Assembly: GCA_038239305.1 (NCBI GenBank)
Contig: JBBSEW010000010.1
Span: 1 to 64,000 of the forward strand
Length of the DNA stretch: 64,000 bases
From: JALYUA01 sp038239305
GTDB lineage: Bacteria; Acidobacteriota; Thermoanaerobaculia; UBA5066; Gp7-AA6
Reading direction: 5' to 3'
In this document: positions 32,239 to 39,918 of the stretch, piece after piece
Layout of the letters: the number at the start of each line of letters is the position of its first letter
How positions within the stretch are numbered: position 1 is the stretch's first letter
Position numbers and translations under genes: made by a program
Notes under the pieces: generated by a model
Told to the model about the DNA's origin: nothing
The model's input: only the letters and a program-made list of their open reading frames with translations
Database searches by the model: none

Positions 32239-32832
32239 CTAAGCGATTACAGCGATCGGGCCCGCAAGTGACGGGCGAACACCCGGAGGCATCCGCGTCA
32301 CGGCGGCCCTTTCGAACTGGACGGCGACAGACTTCTGAAGCATCGAGATCGACACGATGAGGCGAGGCCGGCCGCCGGAGCGGACGACGACGCCGGTGTA
32401 CCCCCGGAAAGGCCCCTCGTTCACGAGCACGGAATCGCCCGGAGCGAAGACCGGGTGCGGCGTCAGACTCGCACCCGACTCCTGCAGCGCTCGGAGCGTC
32501 TGGAGCTCCCGGAGAAGTGTGCGCTGATCGAGCACATCGAGAATCTGACAGATCAGGTTCGTCCTCAGCGCGGAGAGCCTGTGCTCGCCGTCCCCGCGGC
32601 AGAAAACGTAGCCGGCGAAGAGCGGCAGATGGGACACGAACTCACGGCCGCTGCGTCGTACGCGCTTTTCCTGGAGCGGAAGGTAGAAGGGAACACCGGA
32701 TCCCAGGAGGTGTCGCGCGAGGGCTTTCTCCTGCCGGCTTCGAACGTGTGCGACCCACACGGGCATGCAGGTTTCAGACAATTCGAACATCTCCGGCGGG
32801 AAGAGATCCCGTTCGCTCCGCAGGAGCGGCAT
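32239..32832 (-). CDS. NusG/RfaH-like transcription antiterminator
   Basis: 197 residues. The N-terminal NGN domain begins W-V-A-H-V-R-S-R-Q-E-K-A-L-A (26-39), followed by F-Y-L-P-L-Q-E-K-R and L-P-L-F-A-G-Y-V-F-C, and the C-terminal KOW domain is F-A-P-G-D-S-V-L-V-N-E-G-P-F-R-G-Y-T-G-V-V-V. Specialised NusG paralogues of this type (RfaH, UpxY, LoaP) sit at the head of long polysaccharide operons and let RNA polymerase read through them. Here it precedes a coupled run of about 27 genes on the same strand. ATG 32832 has GGAGG nine bases upstream. A separate promoter might lie just before it. Confidence 0.88.
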   Translation of the reverse strand: MPLLRSERDLFPPEMFELSETCMPVWVAHVRSRQEKALARHLLGSGVPFYLPLQEKRVRRSGREFVSHLPLFAGYVFCRGDGEHRLSALRTNLICQILDVLDQRTLLRELQTLRALQESGASLTPHPVFAPGDSVLVNEGPFRGYTGVVVRSGGRPRLIVSISMLQKSVAVQFERAAVTRMPPGVRPSLAGPIAVIA

Positions 32833-32876
32833 TTCCAGTTCCTCCGTGGGGGTAGAGAGCCCGCTAAAAGTTCAGC

Positions 32877-32945
32877 ATCCTAGCATAGACGCGCCGCGAA
32901 CGGCGACCTCCCGGACAGGTCTTCAACCTGATCTTCAGGACAGGT
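32877..32945 (-). promoter_or_regulatory. Possible promoter and repeat-rich control region of the antiterminator gene
   Basis: On the minus strand TATGCTAGGAT at 32887-32877 could serve as a -10 element ~45-55 bases before the antiterminator ATG; no good -35 hexamer is seen. Upstream of it, ggacaggt occurs twice in direct orientation (32913-32920 and 32938-32945). Between the two copies lie two small stems, aggt/acct and cctga/tcagg. The clustered repeats look like an operator, but no regulator can be named. The rest of the 32833-33025 gap shows nothing further. Confidence 0.35.
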
Positions 32946-33025
32946 AAACCGCCGTTTATTCCCCTGGAGAAAAAGGGTGCCGAATCAATCGTTTGGGACC
33001 CGAAAACCGCCCTTTCGAAGCCCGG

Positions 33026-34684
33026 TCAACGAACGGACGGATCGCGAGGCGATACGGGCCCGCCGGCCAGTGCGGCGAACCAGAATTCGTGAACGCCCGA
33101 CCGCCCCGCCAGCGGAAGGTTCAGAACATTCTCCCCCGTCACGAGGCGGCTGCCCGATCGGCTCCGGTCCCAACCGTACGCCACGATCGCCGGAGTCGCG
33201 GAAACGAGCGAGACGACGAGCGCGCGCCCGGCCCCGGCCGACGGATCGATGCACATCCGCAGCCTCCCCGTCGAACGCCAGCGTTCCGTAATCGCGTCAT
33301 CCCTGTCGAGGTCTGCGAGATGACGTTCCGCTTCGGCCGCTCCCGCTTCGTCACCCGAACGATGAGCCAGACCGCGGCGCGCGAGCCACTCGTCACAACC
33401 GGGAAACCGGCCGGCGGGCAGCCGGCTCAAGGCGGCGCGCGCCGCCGCGACATCACCGCGCGAGAGAGCGCGGCGCGCCGAGCGCAGATCGAAGGCTGCC
33501 CACTGGTCGGACGCGGGCTCCACGGCGGCGGAATTGCGCAATTTTTCGGCACCGGCGCGATTTCCGGTCGCATCGAGCACGTCCGCGGTCATCTGCGACG
33601 GAACGTTCGAGAGCGACGAGAGCGCGCGCCGCAGGCCGGGCGACGGTACGGCAGCGGCCGCCTCCCCGTCGGTCAGCACGGTCCGGATCAAGGCGGCGCG
33701 CGCATCGGTCTCCCAGGCGCCCCGCTCCGAAGGCCACAGGACGAGCAGCCGGGAGGCCTCGCCGAAGCGTTCCCGATCCTCGAGCGTTTCGAGGGGATGA
33801 GCCGCCACATAATCGCGGCACGCTTGCGCGAGGCCGGAGGAACCCTCTCGAGAAAGAGAGTCGATCCGGCGAAAGGCCGCCGTGCGCTCCGCCCTCTCGG
33901 TCGCGTCTGCCCGATCGAGGAGGCGCTTGGCATCCTCGAGGCTCCGGCCCGCCATCACCGCGGCCGCGGCACGCAACGGTTCGGCCTCGTCGGGCAACAA
34001 CGCGATCGCCGGCTCGCGGCCGAGACGATCGACCGCCGTCCGGAACCAGGCCGCCACGAGACCGGTATCGCGGAACGCGGAACGCAGCCCGTCGAGCGCA
34101 TCGGCCCGCAGGGCCCCGGCACCCGCCGAGGCTTTCTCATTCAGAAATCCCGACGACCACGTCGGCCAGGCTTCGAGAATCGCTTCGACCCGGCGCGAGC
34201 GAAAGAGAAGCACGTTCGGAGCGGCTCGTGCCGCCTCGTCCCACGCGGCCATCCAGCGTTTCGGGTCCGACTTCGACCCCGCTCTCGCGGCTCGACCCTC
34301 GCGCCAGGCGATCTCCGCCAGCAGGTGCGCATGCAACGGCCAGCCTGGCCGCGTCCGAAGTGCGTCCGCGGCGAGCTCACGCCCGGACGCTTCCCATTTT
34401 TCCGAAGCGAAGGAGCTTCCGGCGTCATCCAGCGCAATCGACAGGGCGGCCGCCGCCGCGAGATCCGGCTCGGGCTCGAGATCGATCGAAAGGGCCTCGA
34501 GAGGACGCCGGTGCGCGAGGCCGGATTCCGCCACGAAACGGTCGACGCGCGCCCGGCGAAAGAGGTCCTGCTCGAGCACGAACAGGACCGATGCCGCCAG
34601 GAAAAGGCTGAGCGCGGCGAGGGACCGGCCGCGGCGAGCCGACGCGGTTGCCGGACCCGAGATGCTCTCCAGGGCAGCGGCCAT
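33026..34684 (-). CDS. Membrane-anchored alpha-helical protein of unknown function
   Basis: 552 residues. After a short basic N-terminus there is one hydrophobic helix (~L-A-A-L-S-L-F-L-A-A-S-V-L-F-V, residues ~24-38), so most of the protein is probably periplasmic. The remainder is Ala/Arg/Leu-rich and consists mostly of helices, with an irregular TPR-like look but no clear consensus repeats. The last ~90 residues become beta-rich. I do not recognise the family. It lies one base from the PHP phosphatase gene and downstream of wzc and wza, so it may belong to the export machinery, possibly as a scaffold or chain-length factor. ATG 34684 is chosen over the longer frame because the extra 57 residues lie inside the neighbouring gene. 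Confidence 0.7.
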   Translation of the reverse strand: MAAALESISGPATASARRGRSLAALSLFLAASVLFVLEQDLFRRARVDRFVAESGLAHRRPLEALSIDLEPEPDLAAAAALSIALDDAGSSFASEKWEASGRELAADALRTRPGWPLHAHLLAEIAWREGRAARAGSKSDPKRWMAAWDEAARAAPNVLLFRSRRVEAILEAWPTWSSGFLNEKASAGAGALRADALDGLRSAFRDTGLVAAWFRTAVDRLGREPAIALLPDEAEPLRAAAAVMAGRSLEDAKRLLDRADATERAERTAAFRRIDSLSREGSSGLAQACRDYVAAHPLETLEDRERFGEASRLLVLWPSERGAWETDARAALIRTVLTDGEAAAAVPSPGLRRALSSLSNVPSQMTADVLDATGNRAGAEKLRNSAAVEPASDQWAAFDLRSARRALSRGDVAAARAALSRLPAGRFPGCDEWLARRGLAHRSGDEAGAAEAERHLADLDRDDAITERWRSTGRLRMCIDPSAGAGRALVVSLVSATPAIVAYGWDRSRSGSRLVTGENVLNLPLAGRSGVHEFWFAALAGGPVSPRDPSVR

Positions 34685-34685
34685 C

Positions 34686-35438
34686 TCAGGAGCCCGCGGG
34701 AACGCCGGCGCCCGGCCAGGGCAGCCGGTCCGACCGGACGAGCGCTTCGGGATTCGCCTCGAAAATCCCCTTCCCGGAGTCCTCGCCCCATCGGCTTGCG
34801 ATGAGCGCCCGGGCCTCCACGAGTCGAGGAGGCCGTCGATCCAGGGAATGGGCATCGGACCCGACGAGATGGACGAGGCGGCGCCGCATCAGCTCGTCGC
34901 ACGCCAACTGCGCCGTCCGCCCGAATTCCCCGAGAAGGCTTCCGGCCGTAATCTGCGCCACCGCTCCTCGGGAGACGAGGCGTTCGAGGAGGCGGGGCTC
35001 CCGAACGAAGCCGGCATTGCGCTCCGGATGCGCCACGACCGGCGTCACACCGAGGAGCGACAGCTCGTGGAACACGGCCTCCGCAGCCGCGGGAACATCC
35101 GAGGACGGGAACTCCACGAGAAGGTACCGCGACCGGTTGAGGCCGGTGAGAGGGCTCCATCGTCCCCGCTCGACCAGCTGCACGACGTCCGGGGAAAAAT
35201 AGTATTCGCATCCCGGGAGCACCGCCGGGCGGCCGTCGAGAAGCGCGTTCAGCTTCGTCACGAGCCCGTCACGCACGGCGGGATCGTCGTTGACCCACGA
35301 GCCGCGCAGAACGTGAGGCGTCGCAATGACGGACCTGGTACCGGCCGCGTCCGCCGCGCGGCACAGGGCAACGGCCTCGTCCCAGGTCTCCGGGCCGTCG
35401 TCGATTCCCGGCAGGCAGTGAAAGTGAGGGTCGATCAT
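34686..35438 (-). CDS. PHP-domain protein-tyrosine phosphatase (CpsB/CapC/YwqE type)
   Basis: 250 residues. The PHP metal motifs are visible: H-F-H-C-L-P-G-I-D-D-G (5-15), I-A-T-P-H-V, V-V-A-H-P-E-R-N and V-G-S-D-A-H. The family is a manganese-dependent tyrosine phosphatase that reverses autophosphorylation of Wzc/CpsD kinases and so controls polymer length. Here the gene is 30 bases downstream of a Wzc-like kinase, the usual partner. In diderm bacteria a low-molecular-weight phosphatase (Wzb) is more common, so the PHP type beside Wza/Wzc is a mixed arrangement. Start ATG 35438. Confidence 0.92.
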   Translation of the reverse strand: MIDPHFHCLPGIDDGPETWDEAVALCRAADAAGTRSVIATPHVLRGSWVNDDPAVRDGLVTKLNALLDGRPAVLPGCEYYFSPDVVQLVERGRWSPLTGLNRSRYLLVEFPSSDVPAAAEAVFHELSLLGVTPVVAHPERNAGFVREPRLLERLVSRGAVAQITAGSLLGEFGRTAQLACDELMRRRLVHLVGSDAHSLDRRPPRLVEARALIASRWGEDSGKGIFEANPEALVRSDRLPWPGAGVPAGS

Positions 35439-35468
35439 TCTTCGACGGAACGGAGCGACCCGAATGAT

Positions 35469-37703
35469 CTAGGTGGGACGCGAGATCGAGGCGGGCGGAC
35501 GAGCGGGCCCGGTCGCCTCCCCTTCGCCGTCATACCCGTAGGTGTTCTTCTCCGAATACCCCGTTCCCTCGGTCGTCGCCGCGTTCAGCAGCACGCCCAG
35601 GATGCGGATCCCGCTGCGGGCCATGCGGTCCCGGATCCGCATCACCTGGTCCCGCGACGTCTGGCCGGCCTTCACGCACAGGATCGCTCCATCGGTGAGG
35701 TTGGCGAGCACGATCGCGTCGGCCACAGGCAGGAGCGGCGGCGTGTCGATGATGACGTGATCGAAATCGTTGCGGGCGCGCTCGAGCAGCTCCCGCATCG
35801 CCTCGGACGACAGGAGACCCGAGGGATTCGGAGACGCCGGCCCCGAGGGGAGAAGAAAGAGGTCGGGAACGGCCGTATTCGCGATCGCCGATTCAAACGG
35901 CACGCCTTCCGCGAGCATCGACACGAGCCCCGTCCGATTCGAGACGAGGAAGATCTCGTGAAGCCGGGGCTTGTGCAGGTCCGCGTCGATGAGCAGGACT
36001 CTCTTCCCGAGCTGGCTCAAGACGACCGCCAGATTCGCGGCCGTCGCCGTTTTTCCTTCGCGCGGAAGGGCCGACGTCACGACGATCGAGCTCACTCCGC
36101 CCGCGCGCGACAGCAGAAGCGACGTGCGGACGGAACGGTAGCTTTCGGCGACCGGCGCGCGGGGATGCCAGTGCGGCAGAAGCTCGATCGCGTCCGGGAC
36201 GCCCGGGTCGCCCGCCTTCTGTGGCCTCGGGTTACGCGTCGATCCGTACCGGTACATCCAGCCCGTGCCGGACCCGAGCGACGGAATCACGCCGAGGGCG
36301 GGCAGCTGGAGAGACTCCTCGACCTGCTCCGGTGTCCGCAGGCTCCGATCCAGGTGCGAGACGAAGAAAGCGAGCGCTATCCCGAGGATGCCGCCTCCGA
36401 AGAGACCCATCAGCAGGTTGTTCCGCCAGGACGGCTTGAAGGCGGCCATGGGAGGAAGGGCCCGCTCGACGATGCGCGCATACGACGCGCGCTCGCCGCC
36501 GAGCCGCGTCACTACGTCCGCTTCGGCTTTTCGCTTGAGCAGGCTGTCGAGCAGCGCCTGCTTGCTCTGCAGCTCGAGATGCCGCTCGGAGTATTCGAGC
36601 TCGTTCGAGTTGAGATTCAGCATCGTCGACTTCTGTGATTTGAGCTCGGCCTTGAGGCTCTCCTCGCGGCGTTGAGCGGTCTGGTAGTCCGACTCCGCCG
36701 CGATTCGCGCCTTCGCCACGGCCTGGTACACGACCGTCGTGATCTGCTGCCGGTTCCTTTCGATCTGCGCCTTGAGCTGGATCATCGCCGGCCATTCCGG
36801 CTTGAAAAGCGCGAGCTTCTCGGCGTAGTCGTGCTCGAGGCGCGTCTGCTCGAGACGCAACGCCGGCAACAGGGGGTCGCCGATCGTGTCGGCGATGGCT
36901 TCCGGCTTCGCGTTCCGCAACTCGGCGAAACGCGCCTCTTTCGCCACGCGCTCCCGGACGGCAAGCGCGAAATCGGCGTTCAAGGCATCGACGTTCGTCA
37001 TCGTCACGTTGGTCTTCGCGTCGGTCGCCGCCAGGTCGTTCTGACGCCGGAACGTCAAGACCTCCTGATTCTTCTGGTCGAGCTCTCCTCGAAGACGTTC
37101 GATCTGCGTGTTCAGGAAAGTCGCCGTCTCACCGGCGAGCTGCAGGCGCGAATCGACGGTCGATTCGATGTAGGCCTCGGCGAGCGCGTTGGCCAGGGTG
37201 GCCGCGCCTTGTGCGGTCGTCGAGGCGTAGGACAGTTCCACGAGATTGGTTCCCCGGATCGGCTGCACGTCGGCCGCCCGCTGGACGGTAAGCGCCGCCT
37301 GCGTGACCGGGTCCAGCACCGGAGGTCCGCCCTTCACCGCGACGGGCGGGTTCTTGTCGGCGAGATTCAGGCGGCGCACGACGCGCTCGGCCACCTGCCG
37401 GCTCTTCATGAGCCGCATCTGGGTCGGAAGAAACTCGGAATCCGACGCAGAGCCGCGCTGCCCCATGGCGTTGGCCTCGAGAGGGCTCGAGCCGACGCTC
37501 GAGATTTCGAGCGTCGCGACGGACTGGAAAACCTGCTTGGCGAGGAGGGAGTACGCCACGGCCGCGGCCAGGCAGGCCAGCACGCAGAGCGCGATCAGCC
37601 GCCAGCGCTTGACGATGATGGCCCAGTACTGGGCGAACTGAATTTCCTGAGCCGGCGCCTCGGAGGCCGCCGGCTCGTCGGACGATTCCCAGTCAGTAGG
37701 CAT
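35469..37703 (-). CDS. wzc: Polysaccharide co-polymerase / BY-kinase (Wzc-like)
   Basis: 744 residues. The order is: cytoplasmic N-terminus, transmembrane helix ~35-56, periplasmic Wzz-type domain, a coiled-coil region (~200-380), a GNVR-like second membrane segment (~425-445), then a cytoplasmic kinase. The kinase has Walker A in A-L-P-R-E-G-K-T (~540-548), a Walker A' L-L-I-D-A-D-L-H-K-P, and V-I-I-D-T-P-P-L as Walker B. The C-terminal tail holds a small tyrosine cluster (G-Y-S-E-K-N-T-Y-G-Y) suitable for autophosphorylation. It couples polymerisation to export through the Wza-like protein. Start and upstream stop overlap as TGATG at 37703. Confidence 0.93.
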   Translation of the reverse strand: MPTDWESSDEPAASEAPAQEIQFAQYWAIIVKRWRLIALCVLACLAAAVAYSLLAKQVFQSVATLEISSVGSSPLEANAMGQRGSASDSEFLPTQMRLMKSRQVAERVVRRLNLADKNPPVAVKGGPPVLDPVTQAALTVQRAADVQPIRGTNLVELSYASTTAQGAATLANALAEAYIESTVDSRLQLAGETATFLNTQIERLRGELDQKNQEVLTFRRQNDLAATDAKTNVTMTNVDALNADFALAVRERVAKEARFAELRNAKPEAIADTIGDPLLPALRLEQTRLEHDYAEKLALFKPEWPAMIQLKAQIERNRQQITTVVYQAVAKARIAAESDYQTAQRREESLKAELKSQKSTMLNLNSNELEYSERHLELQSKQALLDSLLKRKAEADVVTRLGGERASYARIVERALPPMAAFKPSWRNNLLMGLFGGGILGIALAFFVSHLDRSLRTPEQVEESLQLPALGVIPSLGSGTGWMYRYGSTRNPRPQKAGDPGVPDAIELLPHWHPRAPVAESYRSVRTSLLLSRAGGVSSIVVTSALPREGKTATAANLAVVLSQLGKRVLLIDADLHKPRLHEIFLVSNRTGLVSMLAEGVPFESAIANTAVPDLFLLPSGPASPNPSGLLSSEAMRELLERARNDFDHVIIDTPPLLPVADAIVLANLTDGAILCVKAGQTSRDQVMRIRDRMARSGIRILGVLLNAATTEGTGYSEKNTYGYDGEGEATGPARPPASISRPT

Positions 37704-38599
37704 CAGAAAAATGACTCCCGGACGATGATCACGTCGTCCTTCGAAAGTTGCGGGTCCGGATCTTTCCCGGACAGGACCCTCTTGATGTTGACCGCGGTAT
37801 CGACGTCGCGGCCATCGGGAGCCTTGCGTCGGATGCGAATCGTGTTCGAGGCCCGATCGGTCAGCCCGCCCGACCGGGATATGGCCGCGAGCAGGGACAG
37901 CCGGTCGTCGCTGTCGAACTGAACGGCGCCCGGCTGCTTGAATTCGCCGACGCAGTAGACCGTCACCGTAGTCTTCGCCGGCACGTTGACGACGTCGCCC
38001 GGAAAGAGAGGGATGTTCCAGCGGTCCGACGAGCCCCGGAACAGGTCGTCGCGGTTGATCTCGATCGTCTCGGCCTTCCCCACCCCCCCTCCGCGGAGGA
38101 CGAAGATCTTCTTACCGGCCGAGTCCGTAAGACCGCCGGCGGCGGAGATCGCCTGGATCAACGTCCACTGTCCCGACACCTGCAGTGCGCCGGAAGTCTT
38201 GACGGATCCCAGGATCGAAACGGGCTTGTTCGCGTATTCGCGAATGGTCATCGAGACCGTGGCGTGGTGAACGTACTTGGACGTCAGGAGCGTCTCGAGA
38301 CGGGTCCGCGCTTCCCCGGCGGTCAGGCCGGTGACGGAAAACTCTCCGAGCAGAGGAAGCTCGATTGTTCCGGCATCGGAAACGCGACGCTCGACGTTTA
38401 GCTCCGGCACCTCGAGAACCCGCACTTCGACGAGATCCTTGGGTCCCATGGGGTATTCGCCCGGGCGACCCGGGGAAGCGGGCGCGGTGGACGGCGCGGT
38501 CGTCTGCGCGGCGAGGACGGACGTAAGCGTGAGCGTCAGCGCCAGCACGAGGACGAGCGCGGGAGAAGGCACGGTCGGCAGGCTTTTTCGGGTCATCAT
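37703..38599 (-). CDS. wza: Polysaccharide export protein (Wza/BexD family)
   Basis: 298 residues. A signal peptide (residues ~1-31) ends near V-L-A-A-Q; there is no lipobox Cys, unlike E. coli Wza. A poly_export domain starts at Y-P-M-G-P-K-D-L-V-E-V-R-V (~49-61), followed by two SLBB-like repeats (P-V-S-I-L-G-S-V-K-T and V-Y-C-V-G-E-F-K-Q-P-G-A). It should form the periplasmic/outer-membrane export channel. Pairing with the Wzc-like gene is by a 1-base overlap, and its start is in an ATGA overlap with the barrel gene. It lacks the long C-terminal helix of E. coli Wza, so a separate beta-barrel may complete the pore. Confidence 0.92.
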   Translation of the reverse strand: MMTRKSLPTVPSPALVLVLALTLTLTSVLAAQTTAPSTAPASPGRPGEYPMGPKDLVEVRVLEVPELNVERRVSDAGTIELPLLGEFSVTGLTAGEARTRLETLLTSKYVHHATVSMTIREYANKPVSILGSVKTSGALQVSGQWTLIQAISAAGGLTDSAGKKIFVLRGGGVGKAETIEINRDDLFRGSSDRWNIPLFPGDVVNVPAKTTVTVYCVGEFKQPGAVQFDSDDRLSLLAAISRSGGLTDRASNTIRIRRKAPDGRDVDTAVNIKRVLSGKDPDPQLSKDDVIIVRESFF

Positions 38600-39876
38600 C
38601 GAGAGTACTCCGCTCCAAAGGATAGCCCGGTCGAGAACGTCGTGACGCCACGGTCATTCCCGGGGATGTTGGCGTTGTAGTTGTTGCGAGTCGCTCCGGA
38701 GGTGAGGGTCACGTTGCGCCACAGGCCGAGGGTCAGGCCTCCCCCGTACGTCGAGACATCGTCCCGGCGCCCGATCAGGCCCGGAGAACGTCGGGCGGCG
38801 AAGGTGTAGTCGTTGGTCCCGTAGCTTCCAAACCCTTGAAGGGAAAGGCGCGAGAAGACTCGGAGGCTCACCCCGGCCCCGTATCGGGTCTCGATGTAAT
38901 AAGGGTCTTCGACCGACGTTCCGTACTGGAGCCGGCGCGAGCCGAAGGTGGAGAGCTCGACGCTGCGGGTCAGGACGTACGAGAAATAGGCCGACCCGGT
39001 GGCGGTCTCGAAAGCGGGAAAGCCGGATCCCTCGAGGGGCCGTCCGATCCGGTAGCCCGCATAGAGGTTGGCGAAGAATCGCGGCCGGTCGTAGTGCAGC
39101 CCCACGAGAGGCGCGAAGCTTCGATTGTTCCGCTCGTCCGGGTTGAGGACGAACTTCGTCTCCGTACCCTCCGCGGCGAGGGACACGTCCCATCCGGGCG
39201 AGAATCGATATCGCACCCCGGCACGGACGACCGCATCGTCCCGGTCGTAGTTTTCGACCGACACGAGATCCTGAAGTGGAACCGAGCCTCCGTTGCGGAT
39301 CTTCTCCCGGAGAAACTCGGCACCGGCGAATACCGAGATCTTCTGAGTCGCTTTCAGCTCGAAATTCGCCTTGCCGTCCCAGTCGGTGCGCACGACGGTC
39401 GCGGGGATCTCCGAGCTCAGGATCGAGACGGGATTGAGGGAGTAGGTGCCGGAAACCGCGAGGGACAATCGGTTGAAAAACGCAAGATAAGCCGCCTCCC
39501 CGCGCCCGCCGGCCTGGCTGCGCGATCCGAGATGCTCGTACCACGTGTACTCCGGCAGAGCATCCAGACGAAGGAACGTCTTGCTTCCGACCGGCACATA
39601 TAGTCTTGCACCCGCCGCGACGGTGGCCAGCCAGTCACCGACCGGATCCTGAGACGAGCCGAAGATGTTGTCGTTGTATCCGAAATTGCGCACGGCCAGC
39701 CAGGGAAGCAGGCGAACCGGTCCCAGATGGATCCGGCTTCGCTCCATTTCTCCGCGCACCTCCTCGTCCACGGGCACCGTTCTCTCGAAGGGAACCTGGT
39801 CGGTCGTGAGCTGTGCGCGGGCGATCACAGGAAAGAGGATGAAAAGAAAAGCGGCGAGCCCCCGCGCCACGGTCAT
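38596..39876 (-). CDS. Outer-membrane beta-barrel protein of the export module
   Basis: 426 residues with a signal peptide (M-T-V-A-R-G-L-A-A-F-L-F-I-L-F-P-V-I-A-R-A, cleavage likely before Q-L-T-T). The rest is a series of amphipathic, aromatic-rich strands ending in S-F-G-A-E-Y-S-R, as expected for an outer-membrane barrel, with F-G-Y-N-D-N-I-F-G-S near the start of the barrel. Proteins of this look are often found next to Wza in exopolysaccharide loci of diderm bacteria. It might help secretion through, or anchoring at, the outer membrane; the function is not established. The true start is ATG 39876; the upstream frame overlaps the divergent gene. It is the first gene of the minus-strand locus. 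Confidence 0.82.
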   Translation of the reverse strand: MTVARGLAAFLFILFPVIARAQLTTDQVPFERTVPVDEEVRGEMERSRIHLGPVRLLPWLAVRNFGYNDNIFGSSQDPVGDWLATVAAGARLYVPVGSKTFLRLDALPEYTWYEHLGSRSQAGGRGEAAYLAFFNRLSLAVSGTYSLNPVSILSSEIPATVVRTDWDGKANFELKATQKISVFAGAEFLREKIRNGGSVPLQDLVSVENYDRDDAVVRAGVRYRFSPGWDVSLAAEGTETKFVLNPDERNNRSFAPLVGLHYDRPRFFANLYAGYRIGRPLEGSGFPAFETATGSAYFSYVLTRSVELSTFGSRRLQYGTSVEDPYYIETRYGAGVSLRVFSRLSLQGFGSYGTNDYTFAARRSPGLIGRRDDVSTYGGGLTLGLWRNVTLTSGATRNNYNANIPGNDRGVTTFSTGLSFGAEYSR

Positions 39877-39918
39877 CCGAATCTCTCGCGCGCTGGCGGC
39901 GCCCGGACGGCGCTCCGC

